Shown in pieces: positions 27,854 to 36,767 of a DNA stretch of 64,000 bases. Each line of letters begins with the position of its first letter. The first letter of the stretch is position 1. The notes beneath the pieces were generated by a model. It saw only the letters and a program-made list of their open reading frames with translations. It did not search any database and was not told where the DNA came from. The DNA comes from Polyangiaceae bacterium (lineage in GTDB: Bacteria > Myxococcota_A > Polyangia > Polyangiales > Polyangiaceae). The stretch spans positions 26,125-90,124 of the forward strand of contig JALHPN010000006.1 of the NCBI GenBank assembly GCA_022842465.1, in the 5' to 3' direction. The translations under genes were made by a program, and so were the position numbers.

Positions 27854-28089
27854 CGACGCGTGCCTCCCTTCCGCGTCGACGCCTTGGGCTTCGCCTCTGG
27901 CTGCTCGGGAGCGCCCGGGCCCTTCACCTGCGCCGCCATCCACGAGTCGAGGTCCTGGCGACGGAAGCGCCACTGCCCGCGCACCTTGAAGCAAGGCAGC
28001 TCGGACTTCTGCGCCATCGTGTAGACCGTCTTCTCGGCCACCTTCAGGAGGAGGGCGACCTCGGCGACGGTCAGAATCTCGTCGGCCAT
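27850..28089 (-). CDS. Small helix-turn-helix (excisionase/MerR-like) protein leading the hsd operon
   Basis: 79 residues from MADEILTV at 28089 with an excisionase-type winged HTH (EILTVAEVALLLKVAEKTVY, then GQWRFRRQDLDSWM). A basic, proline-rich tail follows. The stop codon overlaps the hsdR start (ATGA), so it is translated with the restriction genes. Such small HTH proteins are common at the head of DNA-modification operons and may control expression or act with the complex. It could also regulate the divergent methyltransferase gene, since both promoters are in the next 202 bp. Confidence 0.85.
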   Translation of the reverse strand: MADEILTVAEVALLLKVAEKTVYTMAQKSELPCFKVRGQWRFRRQDLDSWMAAQVKGPGAPEQPEAKPKASTRKGGTRR

Positions 28090-28291
28090 GACGACCGGCT
28101 CCTTCGGCAAGGCGTGGTAACGCATTCCAACCGTTGCCAGTGTATGGTACAAGTTGCGCGCGCCACAAGAGGGCCGCGCGGTGCGGCTCACGAACCTGGC
28201 GAATGGACCCGCGCACGCGAGCTCGTCGAGACCAGGATCGAGATGGTCAGGCCGGGGGAGTGGTGGCGGATTCCGGTAGAGTTGCGCTGCG
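28090..28291. promoter_or_regulatory. Shared divergent promoter region of the two defence operons
   Basis: 202 bp separate the HTH/hsd operon (leftward) from the methyltransferase/helicase operon (rightward). An AT-richer core near 28125-28160 (CCAACCGTTGCCAGTGTATG, then GTACAAG) contains candidate -10 words on both strands. No long palindrome is obvious. The arrangement would let one regulator, such as the 79-aa HTH protein, control both operons. Confidence 0.45.
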
Positions 28292-30355
28292 ATGGACCTC
28301 GCCCTGATCCCAGAACAGAATCTCCTCGAGGCAGGCGCGCTGCCCTACGGAGATCTCGTTCGCTTCGCGACGCGCGAGGGGCGACGCCCGCGCCCGATCT
28401 ACCAGATCCACAAGTGGTTCGCGCGGCGCCTCGGGTGCTCGTTCCGCGCCGTGCTCGTTGGCGCGGTCTCGGAGCCGACGGCCGACTTCTGGAAGGCGTA
28501 CTACGAGACAGGGAACCTTCAGGGAGTCACCGTCCTCGACCCGTTCGTCGGCGGCGGGACCTCGGTCGTCGAGGCCGCGCGCCTCGGCGCATCGGCGATC
28601 GGCATCGACGTCGACCCCATCGCCTGCGCGGTCACGAACGCCGAGCTGACCGCCGCGACGCTCGAGGACCTGCTACCGACGCTGCGCGCACTCCAGGAGC
28701 GCGTCGGCAAGAAGCTCGCACCGCTGTACGCCGTGAAGGGCCCCGACGGCACGCAGCTCACCGCCGTCCACTTCTTCTGGGTCCAGCTCGTCGCGTGCCC
28801 GTCGTGCAAGAAGGTCGGCGAGGCCCATCCGAACTACGTCCTCGCCGAGGAGGCGGGCCAGAGACGGTGGGCGTTCTGCCGGAAGTGCCACGAACCCCAC
28901 TCGCTGAAGGCGACCCAGAAGAGCTTTTCCTGCACGTCGTGCGAGACGAAGACGGTGCTCGACTCTGCGCCCGTGCAGAGCGGCACGTACGCCTGCCCGC
29001 ACTGCGACGAGCGCACACCGCTCATCAGGCTGGGGCGCGAGACCGAGGCGCCGCCGACGTGGCGCCTGTTCGCTATCGAAGCGACCCCCCGCACAACGGG
29101 CCGTTCCGTGCCGATGAAGGAGCGCGTCTTCCTGAAGGCCGCCGCCGCTCATCAATCGGCCGTCACGCGAGCCACCAAGGCGCTTCGACAGGAGATCGAG
29201 GCCGACCCAGAGTTCCTGCCTCACCACGCCATCGAGGAGAAGCACCGCTCGGACACACGCCTCACGGACTACGGCTACCGGCAGTGGTCCCAGCTCTTCA
29301 ACGACCGTCAGCTTCTGCACCTCGGTCGCCTTGCGCGTGAGATCAAGAAGCTCCCCGAAGACCAGCGCCGCGCCATCGGGCTCGCGTTCAGCAACCACCT
29401 CACGACCAACTGCATGCTCACGTCCTACGCGGCTGGGTGGCGACGTCTCACGCCGCTCTTCAGCATCAGGGCGTTCCGGCACGTGCCTCGCCCCGTCGAG
29501 CTGAACCCGTGGCTCGAGGGCACGGGCCGCGGCACCTTCCCGAACGCGATCCGTCAGGTGCTGCGCGCGTCGGCGTTCGCCAAGGCGCCGAAGGAGCCCG
29601 CGCGCCGGGGCGGGTTCCGCGAAGTCGAGGCCGTGGCGCCGACGACTGCGCCCAGGGTGTTCAGCGGCAACGCGCGCGAGCTCACCGACGTCGAGTCGAA
29701 TTCCGTCGACATGGTGCTCACCGACCCGCCGTACTTCGACAACATCACGTACTCGGAGCTGTCGGACTTCTTCCAGCCGTGGCTCGAGCACATGGGGCTC
29801 GTGCCCGAGGCCGCGAAGCGCCGCGCGCTCGTGAAGCGGGCGCTCAGTGCGCGCCGGAACAACGAGGAGAGCATCGAGGAGTTCGCCGCGAACCTCGGCG
29901 AGGCCTTCGGCGAAGTCCGTCGCGTCCTCAAGCCGCACGGGCTCCTCGCGTTTACGTTCCGGCACAGCACACCCGAGGGCTGGCTCGCGATGGCGAAGGC
30001 ACTCGCGCTTGGCGGGCTGAAGCCCGTGCAGGTGCTCCCGATGCCCGGCGAGGCCGGTACGGGGCTGCACACGCACGACGGGACGAGCCTCTGGGACGCG
30101 GTCCTCGTGTTCCGCAAGCTCCCCACCACGACTCCGACCGAGAACCTGAGCAAGGAGCAGATCGCCGCCGCGCGCGCCAACGCGCGTCGCTGGCGCGATC
30201 GGTTCCGCCGCCAGGATCGGCTTCCGTTCAACGACGCCGACTTCGCCAACCTGTTCCGCGCCTCGCTCATTGGCGCAAGTCTGGGCCTCTACGGCCACGC
30301 AGAGAACGCCGACATCGGCCTTCGCAGCGCACTCGAAAACGTCGTCCAAGGCTGA
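28292..30355 (+). CDS. Zinc-ribbon adenine-specific DNA methyltransferase (DUF1156-like)
   Basis: 687 residues. The N-terminal part has the SAM-binding motif DPFVGGGTSVVEAARLG (D83) following an IHKWFARRLG segment typical of DUF1156-type methylases. Four CxxC pairs at about residues 170-240 (CPSC, CRKC, CTSC, CPHC) form two zinc ribbons. The catalytic DPPY lies far downstream (D478, TDPPYFDNITYSELSDFF). This split arrangement is that of exocyclic-amino DNA methyltransferases. The next gene begins 11 bp after it, with GGAGA before the ATG. A companion nuclease-helicase suggests that methylation marks self DNA. Confidence 0.85.
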   Translation: MDLALIPEQNLLEAGALPYGDLVRFATREGRRPRPIYQIHKWFARRLGCSFRAVLVGAVSEPTADFWKAYYETGNLQGVTVLDPFVGGGTSVVEAARLGASAIGIDVDPIACAVTNAELTAATLEDLLPTLRALQERVGKKLAPLYAVKGPDGTQLTAVHFFWVQLVACPSCKKVGEAHPNYVLAEEAGQRRWAFCRKCHEPHSLKATQKSFSCTSCETKTVLDSAPVQSGTYACPHCDERTPLIRLGRETEAPPTWRLFAIEATPRTTGRSVPMKERVFLKAAAAHQSAVTRATKALRQEIEADPEFLPHHAIEEKHRSDTRLTDYGYRQWSQLFNDRQLLHLGRLAREIKKLPEDQRRAIGLAFSNHLTTNCMLTSYAAGWRRLTPLFSIRAFRHVPRPVELNPWLEGTGRGTFPNAIRQVLRASAFAKAPKEPARRGGFREVEAVAPTTAPRVFSGNARELTDVESNSVDMVLTDPPYFDNITYSELSDFFQPWLEHMGLVPEAAKRRALVKRALSARRNNEESIEEFAANLGEAFGEVRRVLKPHGLLAFTFRHSTPEGWLAMAKALALGGLKPVQVLPMPGEAGTGLHTHDGTSLWDAVLVFRKLPTTTPTENLSKEQIAAARANARRWRDRFRRQDRLPFNDADFANLFRASLIGASLGLYGHAENADIGLRSALENVVQG

Positions 30356-30366
30356 TCGGAGACCGA

Positions 30367-33300
30367 ATGCCGAACCTCTCCAAGCGTACCATCTCGAGCT
30401 TTCTCCGCAGCGAGTGCCTGCGACGGTTGAAGCTCGACCTCACCCCGGACACCAACACCTACCAGGCGGAGCGCACGTCGTTGAACATGCCGCCTCGCGC
30501 AGTCGGCCGTCCGGGCCTGCGGGCGTTGGCAGACGCCGGGACCGAGTGGGAGATCGCGAAGGTCAACGATCTCGTTTCCACGTTCGGGATCAAGACGACG
30601 CTTGGGAACCACGCGGCGCTACCGACGGGTGGAGTGAAGTTCAACAACGCGCCGCTCTCGCAGGTGATCCAACACGCGGCGCCGGGGACCTTCCTCGTGC
30701 AGACGGAGTACTCGGTCGGAGCAACGTTCGAGAACGCGCTCGGCATCGCGGGCTACAGGACCACGTTCAAGCTGGACTACGCCGACCTGCGGCCGGATCT
30801 CATCCAAGTGCTCGGCATCGGCGCCGCCAAGGAAGAGGTGCTCCCCGATGGGTCCGTGGTGCCGGTCCAGCCGAACGACACGCGTATCCCGTTGCGCATC
30901 ATCGACATCAAGCTGACCGCCGAGCCATCCGTGCCCTATCTCGCCGAGGTCACGTACTACGCGATGACACTCGCGGGGTGGCTCGCCGACAACAGCCACA
31001 ACGGCTTCCTGGTCGTCCCTGAAGCAGCAGTGTGGCCGGGCTCGCACGACGCCTCCGAGTTGGTGAAGCTCGACGCGGTCAAACGGAAGGCAGGGCAGGT
31101 TCCCACCCACCAGGAACTGTTTGGCGCTCTTGGCCAAGATCTCGAGATCGTGCCCTTCGGCGTGTTTGCTCCGCGCCTTCGCCGGTTCTTTCAGAGCGAG
31201 CTGCAGACGGTCCTCAGCTCGACGTGGACGAACCTCGAATGGCACGTCGACAACCGCTGCATCGGCTGTGAGTATCTCGGATACCCGTGGCCGGGCAGCA
31301 CCACCAGCGATCCGAGGCACTGCTGGCCGACGGCGACCACGCAAGATCACCTGAGCCGCGTTGCGTTCGTGTCGCGAGGAGCGCGCGGTGCGCTCGTCGA
31401 CAACAACATCGCGAGCGTTGCTGTCCTTGCAGGCACGGCGTCGTCGAGCCCCGCCTACGACACTCACCACGTCCTGCGGGCGACGAGGAGCGTGGTTGCG
31501 GGGCGAGCCCAGTCGCTCGGAACGCAGCAGGCGTTTGTGCCTCCCCAGACGGGCACATCGGCAGTCATGCCGAAGTGGACCGATCTCCGAATCTACGTCA
31601 CGGCCGACTTCGACATCGGCAGCGGCATCTCGGTGGCGTTCGGTGTGAAGGGCCAGTTCTGGGTGCGCCCCGATCGGGTTCAAGCAGGGCAGCAGCAATC
31701 GCAGATGTTCCCGGCGACAGTGTTTCCGATCGACCAGCGCTCTCTGCAGGTCGAGGAACGCGAGCTGCTTCGCCTCCTCGACGCGGTCTACAAGATGATG
31801 CAACAGGCGACGACGGCGGCGCAGAACCCCACCGTTCAAGTCTACCTCTGGGACACGGTCACCTACGAGCATCTGGTGCGAGTGATCGGTCGGCATCTCC
31901 CGGCGATCATCGGAAACAAGCAGCTCAAGCACCTTGCGTGGCTGTTCCCGCCCGAGACTGTGGTCGCGAATCCAGACGTGTCCGATCGCAAGTCGCCGCT
32001 CACCATCGTGCGCGACGTGGTGCGCGCGATCGTCGCGGCGCCCGTCCCCCACTACTACAGCCTCCTCAACGTTGCGCGGGAGTACCACTCGACGCACACG
32101 CAGGCGCCGTACAACCAGTTCCAAGTTCCCGGCCTCTTTGAGGACCCGCTGTCCGACCAGATTCCCTCCGAGCGCGCGCACGAGATCTGGTCGAGGGCAA
32201 CCGGGACGAGGCCTTGGAACGTCCAGCTTCAGCAGCTTGAGCGAACCGTGAAGACGCGGCTCAGCGCGCTCGAAAGCGTCTCGAAGCGCCTCGAGGACGA
32301 CCTGCGCCAGCAGCTCAGCCAGACCGCCCCGCGCATCGCCGATCTCGGGCCGCCGACCCTCCCGGCGAAGATGAGCTACGACGGACGACTTTGGTACGTC
32401 TTCGCGAAGCTCAACTCGGCGCTCACCGAGCTCGAAGTGCAGCAGACGCGCGCGATGCCGCCGCACGAACGTGAAGCACGCTTCCGTTCGGCGCTCCTGA
32501 CGACGCGCCTGTCGCCGACTGCTGCGGCGCCCCACCTCGCGCGGCTGAACCTCACCGCTGCCACCGGACGCTGGGTGTACGAATTGGCGCCTGGCTCCCG
32601 TGAGGTCCGCGCGCGAGACGGGGACATCAACTTCGCGCTCGCTCCGGTCAACGGCCCCGGCTTCCTCGACAGGACCTTGGCGCAGGTGACGAACGGCGCA
32701 ACGCTCCCGCTGCCGGGCAAGTCGACGGCCTACTCACGCATGGAGAAGGTGGCCAGCGTCCATGTGGCGGCAGTGGATCGCGACAACGGCGTCATCGTCG
32801 TGGACGTGAACGACTACTGGCTCGCCACGCTCACCGCCGCCGAGAACGCGGGGCTGCTCTCGTTTGCGCAGGACGTAATGCTCGACCCAGTGCATCAGGA
32901 CTTCCTCCTCGATCGCATGCAGGCGACCCTCAACGCCATCGGCAGCCCGCCGATCGCACAAGCGCTACCGGCGGTCGCGCAAGCGCTGGGCGGCAAGATG
33001 AAGCCGCGCGCAGGCACCGCGTCCCCGGCGGCAGATGTTCTGTGGGACGGTCAGCGCCTCCACGCGACGCAGACCGGCCGCGTGCTTCCGGCGACCCAGC
33101 AGCGACTGACCCAGGGCGGCATCAATCTGAACCCGAGCCAGTGGCAGGCATGGGCGGACTCCCTCTCGCGGCGGCTGCAACTTGTGTGGGGACCGCCCGG
33201 GACCGGCAAGAGCAGCACCCTACGAGCAGTCCTCCTCGGAGCCCTCCATGAAGCTGCGACGCGGGGCGTCCCTGCGCGCATCCTGATCTCGGGGCCGACG

Positions 33301-34620
33301 TACGAGGCCATCGACAACGTTCTCCTCCGCGTCGCGGACGACCTGACGCAGGGCTCTTTGGCTCTGCCGCAGGTGACGATCGCGCGCCTCCGCTCTTCTT
33401 CACGAGTCGCTTCGCCACGTGTTCCACCGGCGATCGACGTCGTCACTGGGACGCCGCAGCACAAGCAACTGACGACGCGCCTCCAGGGAAGCCAAGGGCT
33501 AACGCTCGTCGGCGGAACCGTTCACCAGGTCCACCGGCTCCTCGATGGCGCGGGAAGTCCCGTCACGCCGCTGTTCGACCTCATCGTGCTGGACGAGGCC
33601 TCTCAGCTCGACGTCGGCACGTCGACGCTCGCGATCGCCGGGCTCGCGGACAACGGCGGGGTGGTCGTTGCCGGCGATCCCAAGCAACTTCCCCCGATCC
33701 ATCAGGCACAGGCGCCCCTCGGGCTTGAGCCCTACGTTGGGCCGGTGTTCACGTACTTGCAGGAGCGCCACCAGATCCCTCCGGCGATCCTCAACACGAA
33801 CTACCGGTCGAACAACACGATCGTCAGCCTCGGTCAGGCGGCCGGGTATCCTCCCGGGCTGGTCGCGCACTCGGGCGCGCTTGCACTCGACCTCCTGTCG
33901 CCGCCGCCGGCGACGCCGACGGCACCCGCGAACTGGCCCGCACACCTGCACTGGACCCCCGAGTGGGCGACCTTCTTGAACCCGGCGCAGCCTTGCTCCG
34001 TGTTCGTCTACGACGAAGGCCGCAGCAGCCAGTGGAACCCCTTCGAGGCCGACGCGGTCGCCTCGCTCGTTTGGTTGCTCTCCGGCTGCATGTCTTCACA
34101 GCTCGCCAACGAGCTCGATCGCACGGGCACGGTGAAGGCGCCGTCAGCGTCGTCGTACTCGTCCGATGACTTCTGGAAGTTCGGCGTCGGCGTCGTGACG
34201 CCTCACCGAGCGCAGCAGGCACTCGTGGTCAGTGGCCTCCAGCGACTGTTCGGCCCGGCCGTGCCGCCGAGCACGATCCGCGAGTCGGTAGATACCGTCG
34301 AGCGCTTCCAAGGGCAGCAACGCGACGTGATGATCGCGACGTTCGCTCTCGGCGACCCCGACGCGATCAGCGACGAGGACGAGTTCCTGCTCAGCCTCAA
34401 CAGGTTCAACGTCATGGCCTCGCGCGCGAGGGCGAAGCTGATCGTTCTCGTCTCGCGGCAGGTGGTCGATCACCTGTCTGCTGATCCCGAGGTGCTGCGT
34501 GGGTCGGCGCTCCTCAAGACGTACGTCGAGACGTTCTGCTCGAACCACCGCCCGATGACCCTCGGCTTCAACGCGCCCGCCGGTCTCCGACACGTCACGG
34601 GCGAGTTCCGCTGGCGCTGA
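30367..34620 (+). CDS. Cas4/Dna2-type Fe-S nuclease fused to UPF1-like SF1 helicase
   Basis: 1417 residues, start ATG 30367 with GGAGA seven bases before. The N-terminal PD-(D/E)XK nuclease reads: opening helix with C17 (SSFLRSEC-like), D144 (RPDLIQV), D180-x-K182 (IDIKLTAEP), a Q/Y helix, and C298, C301, C319 (CIGCEYLGYPW...HCWP), giving the four-Cys iron-sulfur pattern of Cas4, AddB and Dna2. A long unrecognised middle follows. The C-terminal SF1B helicase has Walker A GPPGTGKS (K948), DEAS (D1076), GDPKQLPP, NYRSN, FQGQQRDV and NVMASRARAKLI. It should process DNA ends or forks. Paired with the methyltransferase it looks like a restriction-type effector. Confidence 0.88.
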   Translation: MPNLSKRTISSFLRSECLRRLKLDLTPDTNTYQAERTSLNMPPRAVGRPGLRALADAGTEWEIAKVNDLVSTFGIKTTLGNHAALPTGGVKFNNAPLSQVIQHAAPGTFLVQTEYSVGATFENALGIAGYRTTFKLDYADLRPDLIQVLGIGAAKEEVLPDGSVVPVQPNDTRIPLRIIDIKLTAEPSVPYLAEVTYYAMTLAGWLADNSHNGFLVVPEAAVWPGSHDASELVKLDAVKRKAGQVPTHQELFGALGQDLEIVPFGVFAPRLRRFFQSELQTVLSSTWTNLEWHVDNRCIGCEYLGYPWPGSTTSDPRHCWPTATTQDHLSRVAFVSRGARGALVDNNIASVAVLAGTASSSPAYDTHHVLRATRSVVAGRAQSLGTQQAFVPPQTGTSAVMPKWTDLRIYVTADFDIGSGISVAFGVKGQFWVRPDRVQAGQQQSQMFPATVFPIDQRSLQVEERELLRLLDAVYKMMQQATTAAQNPTVQVYLWDTVTYEHLVRVIGRHLPAIIGNKQLKHLAWLFPPETVVANPDVSDRKSPLTIVRDVVRAIVAAPVPHYYSLLNVAREYHSTHTQAPYNQFQVPGLFEDPLSDQIPSERAHEIWSRATGTRPWNVQLQQLERTVKTRLSALESVSKRLEDDLRQQLSQTAPRIADLGPPTLPAKMSYDGRLWYVFAKLNSALTELEVQQTRAMPPHEREARFRSALLTTRLSPTAAAPHLARLNLTAATGRWVYELAPGSREVRARDGDINFALAPVNGPGFLDRTLAQVTNGATLPLPGKSTAYSRMEKVASVHVAAVDRDNGVIVVDVNDYWLATLTAAENAGLLSFAQDVMLDPVHQDFLLDRMQATLNAIGSPPIAQALPAVAQALGGKMKPRAGTASPAADVLWDGQRLHATQTGRVLPATQQRLTQGGINLNPSQWQAWADSLSRRLQLVWGPPGTGKSSTLRAVLLGALHEAATRGVPARILISGPTYEAIDNVLLRVADDLTQGSLALPQVTIARLRSSSRVASPRVPPAIDVVTGTPQHKQLTTRLQGSQGLTLVGGTVHQVHRLLDGAGSPVTPLFDLIVLDEASQLDVGTSTLAIAGLADNGGVVVAGDPKQLPPIHQAQAPLGLEPYVGPVFTYLQERHQIPPAILNTNYRSNNTIVSLGQAAGYPPGLVAHSGALALDLLSPPPATPTAPANWPAHLHWTPEWATFLNPAQPCSVFVYDEGRSSQWNPFEADAVASLVWLLSGCMSSQLANELDRTGTVKAPSASSYSSDDFWKFGVGVVTPHRAQQALVVSGLQRLFGPAVPPSTIRESVDTVERFQGQQRDVMIATFALGDPDAISDEDEFLLSLNRFNVMASRARAKLIVLVSRQVVDHLSADPEVLRGSALLKTYVETFCSNHRPMTLGFNAPAGLRHVTGEFRWR

Positions 34621-35047
34621 GCTTCGTCCAGGCCGACCGCTGCTCGGCCCACGTCCCCGCGTGGGCCACCGCCCGGAGGGTCCGCTCGGCCATCGGCTCT
34701 GCGCCGTCGACCGCTTCGAGGGCCAGCACCTGCTCCTGGAGGTCGGCGGCCAGCATGAGCAGGTCGAAGAGCTGCGTGACCCGGGCGCGCGTGAGCCCCA
34801 GCTTGCGCGCCAGGGCCGCCTGGTCGGCCACGAGCCCGCGCTCGATGGCGGCCTGCAGGTGGTGCGCGAGGGCGAGCTGGCGGGCGACCTTGGCGGGGCG
34901 TCGCACGGGCTCAGGCTTGTCGGGCGGCGGCGTCGGGGTGAGCTCCACGCTGCGGCTCCGGCGCCAGAAGATCGGCTCCTCGATCACCCGGTAGTCGCTC
35001 GGCGTGTTCTTCCTCGCGCCCTCGTCGCTGGTCTGCCGGTCGCTCAC
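34595..35047 (-). CDS. HTH protein coupled to serine recombinase
   Basis: 150 residues from GTG 35047, which overlaps the recombinase stop (GTGA). The C-terminal half contains a ParB/KorB-like HTH (DQAALARKLGLTRARVTQLF) preceded by a basic 'VRRPAKVARQLALAHHLQAA' stretch. This small protein follows many recombinases of this group and may be a directionality or DNA-binding accessory. Its end overlaps the end of the convergent helicase gene by 26 bp, so the defence operon and recombinase cassette abut. Confidence 0.75.
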   Translation of the reverse strand: MSDRQTSDEGARKNTPSDYRVIEEPIFWRRSRSVELTPTPPPDKPEPVRRPAKVARQLALAHHLQAAIERGLVADQAALARKLGLTRARVTQLFDLLMLAADLQEQVLALEAVDGAEPMAERTLRAVAHAGTWAEQRSAWTKLSASGTRP

Positions 35048-36588
35048 GCCGCCTCCTTCGTGCCCGCGGCGGCGCCGAAGTCGATCAGCTCCACGCGGCA
35101 CGTGCCCTTGTCCTCGTCGACCACCACCCTGTCGATGAGCGCCCGCAGGAAGCGCCCCTGGTTGTCGGGCGACATGTTCACCCAGACCTTGGCGAAGTCG
35201 CGGAGCGCGGCGACGAACCAGGCGTGGTCCTTCCTGGCGATCTCCAGCTCGGCGGCTTCGCGCTCGAGGTCGCGGAGCTGCTGCTCGCTCGCGGCGAGAC
35301 GGTCAGCCTCGACGCCGAGCTTCTGCTCGACGAGCTCACGGGCACGTCTGTCGAGGCGCACCAACTCCTCGGTGAGCCGCGAGGCGGTCGCCGAAGACTC
35401 GGCGATCTTCGTCGCCAGCTCCGCGCGAAGCTTGCCGAAGTCCTCGCCCTTGCCGGCGGTGAGCGTCTCGAGGTGCTTCGCGACGCGCTCGGCAAGCGAG
35501 CCGTCGGCGGTCGCGCTCGAGATGCGGGCGACGACGAACTCCTCGAGCGCGGCGGCGGGCAGCGGCCTTCCGGCGCACTGGTCCTTGCCGTACTTCTCGC
35601 GCCGCGAACACCGGTAGTACCTGTGCGTCTTTCCGGTGGAGGGCTTCGTCGTCGAGCCCGGGCACATCATCTCGCCGCAGAGCGCGCAGCGCACGAGGCT
35701 CCGCAGGACGTAGTCGGGGTTCGTGCCGGTCCACCGCACCACGCGGCTCGTGCCCGCGAGGATGGCCTGGGCGGCGCGGTAGGTGGACTCCTCGATCAGC
35801 GGCGGGTGCTCGCCGGGGTGCAGCTCGTCGCCGTACATCATGAAGCCCGCGTAGATCGGGCTCTTGAGGATGCGGCCGATGCCCTCCTTCGACCACGCGA
35901 GCTTCTTGGTGACCTTGGAGCCGCGCGGCAGGAGCATCCGCTCGTTCAGCAGGTGCGCCACCTTCGCCTGTTGGCGGTGCATCAGGAACAGGTCGAAGGC
36001 CTCGCGGACGACGCGCGCCTCGAGCTCGTTGACGAGGAGCTTCTTGTCCTTCACGGAGTAGCCGTAGGGCACCGGCCCGCCCGTCCACTTTCCCTTGCGA
36101 CGGGCGCCGGCGATCTTGTCGCGGGTGCGCTCGCTGATCATCTCGCGTTCGAACTCGGCGAAGGACATCAACATGTTCATCGTCAGCCGACCCATCGCGT
36201 CGGCCGTCGAGAAGTTCTGCGTCACCGAGACGAACGAGGCGCCCGCGGCTCCGAGGCGCTCCATCACCTTCACGAAGTCGAGGAGCGAGCGCGAGAGGCG
36301 GTCGACCTTGTAGACGACGATGACGTCGACCTTGCCCGCCTCGACGTCGGCCATGATGCGCGTGAAGGCGGGGCGATCGATATTCGCGCCAGTGAAGCCG
36401 CCGTCGTCGTAGCGCTCGTCGACGAGCTTCCAGCCCGGCTGGCGCTGGATGTACGCGAGGCAGGACTCGCGCTGGGAGTCGAGGGAGTTGAACTCCTGCT
36501 CGAGACCCATCGTCGTCGACTTGCGCGTGTAGATGGCGACGCGCCTCGTCTCGGGCTCGACGCTGCTCCTGGTGGGGCGTCGGCTCAT
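35044..36588 (-). CDS. Large serine recombinase (integrase/resolvase family)
   Basis: 514 residues. The resolvase domain has the catalytic Ser24 in YTRKST and the conserved YDDGGFTGANIDRPAF, VYKVDRLSRSLLDF and FEREMISERTRDKI segments. A recombinase domain (GWSKEGIGRILKSPIYAGF-like), then a zinc ribbon (C-x2-C...C-x2-C: RCALCGEMMCPG, YYRCSRREKYG) and a C-terminal coiled coil (RLTEELVRLDRRARELVEQK) follow. Such enzymes integrate elements between short att sites without host factors. It overlaps both neighbours by 4 bp (ATGA, GTGA). Confidence 0.93.
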   Translation of the reverse strand: MSRRPTRSSVEPETRRVAIYTRKSTTMGLEQEFNSLDSQRESCLAYIQRQPGWKLVDERYDDGGFTGANIDRPAFTRIMADVEAGKVDVIVVYKVDRLSRSLLDFVKVMERLGAAGASFVSVTQNFSTADAMGRLTMNMLMSFAEFEREMISERTRDKIAGARRKGKWTGGPVPYGYSVKDKKLLVNELEARVVREAFDLFLMHRQQAKVAHLLNERMLLPRGSKVTKKLAWSKEGIGRILKSPIYAGFMMYGDELHPGEHPPLIEESTYRAAQAILAGTSRVVRWTGTNPDYVLRSLVRCALCGEMMCPGSTTKPSTGKTHRYYRCSRREKYGKDQCAGRPLPAAALEEFVVARISSATADGSLAERVAKHLETLTAGKGEDFGKLRAELATKIAESSATASRLTEELVRLDRRARELVEQKLGVEADRLAASEQQLRDLEREAAELEIARKDHAWFVAALRDFAKVWVNMSPDNQGRFLRALIDRVVVDEDKGTCRVELIDFGAAAGTKEAA

Positions 36589-36767
36589 CGCTCCTCCGGC
36601 GCGGTCGCGACGGGCGCGGGCTCGGCCGGCTTTGCCTCTCGCTTCTCGACGAGGGCGACGAGCCGCTCGAGGTTCTGGTTCAGGCGCGCCAGCTCGCGCA
36701 CGAGCGACGGCATCGTCGCTTCGTAGAACGTCTGGCCCATGCGGGTGCGGAAGAAGTCGCTGCTCAT
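36585..36767 (-). CDS. Small protein between DUF2924-like gene and recombinase
   Basis: 60 residues (MSSDFFRTRMGQTFYEATMP, then a helical heptad-like ARLNQNLERLVALVEK). Both ends overlap neighbouring genes (stop in the recombinase start, start in the DUF2924-like stop), so it is certainly translated in the cassette. The heptad pattern suggests coiled-coil pairing with a partner, perhaps the recombinase coiled coil. Unknown family. Confidence 0.75.
   Translation of the reverse strand: MSSDFFRTRMGQTFYEATMPSLVRELARLNQNLERLVALVEKREAKPAEPAPVATAPEER

Noticed and set aside
25628..28024. 798-residue rightward ORF opposite hsdR
   Set aside because: Antisense of hsdR with no motif; a high-GC shadow.
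28673..30349. 558-residue leftward ORF opposite the DNA methyltransferase
   Set aside because: Antisense of the methyltransferase; no motif and Arg/Glu-rich shadow composition.
30367..34620. DISARM or Mokosh assignment for the helicase locus
   Set aside because: DISARM needs DUF1998 and a SNF2-type helicase and Mokosh pairs an SF1 helicase with a PLD protein or kinase; the domains here differ, although the nearby PLD protein is in another operon.
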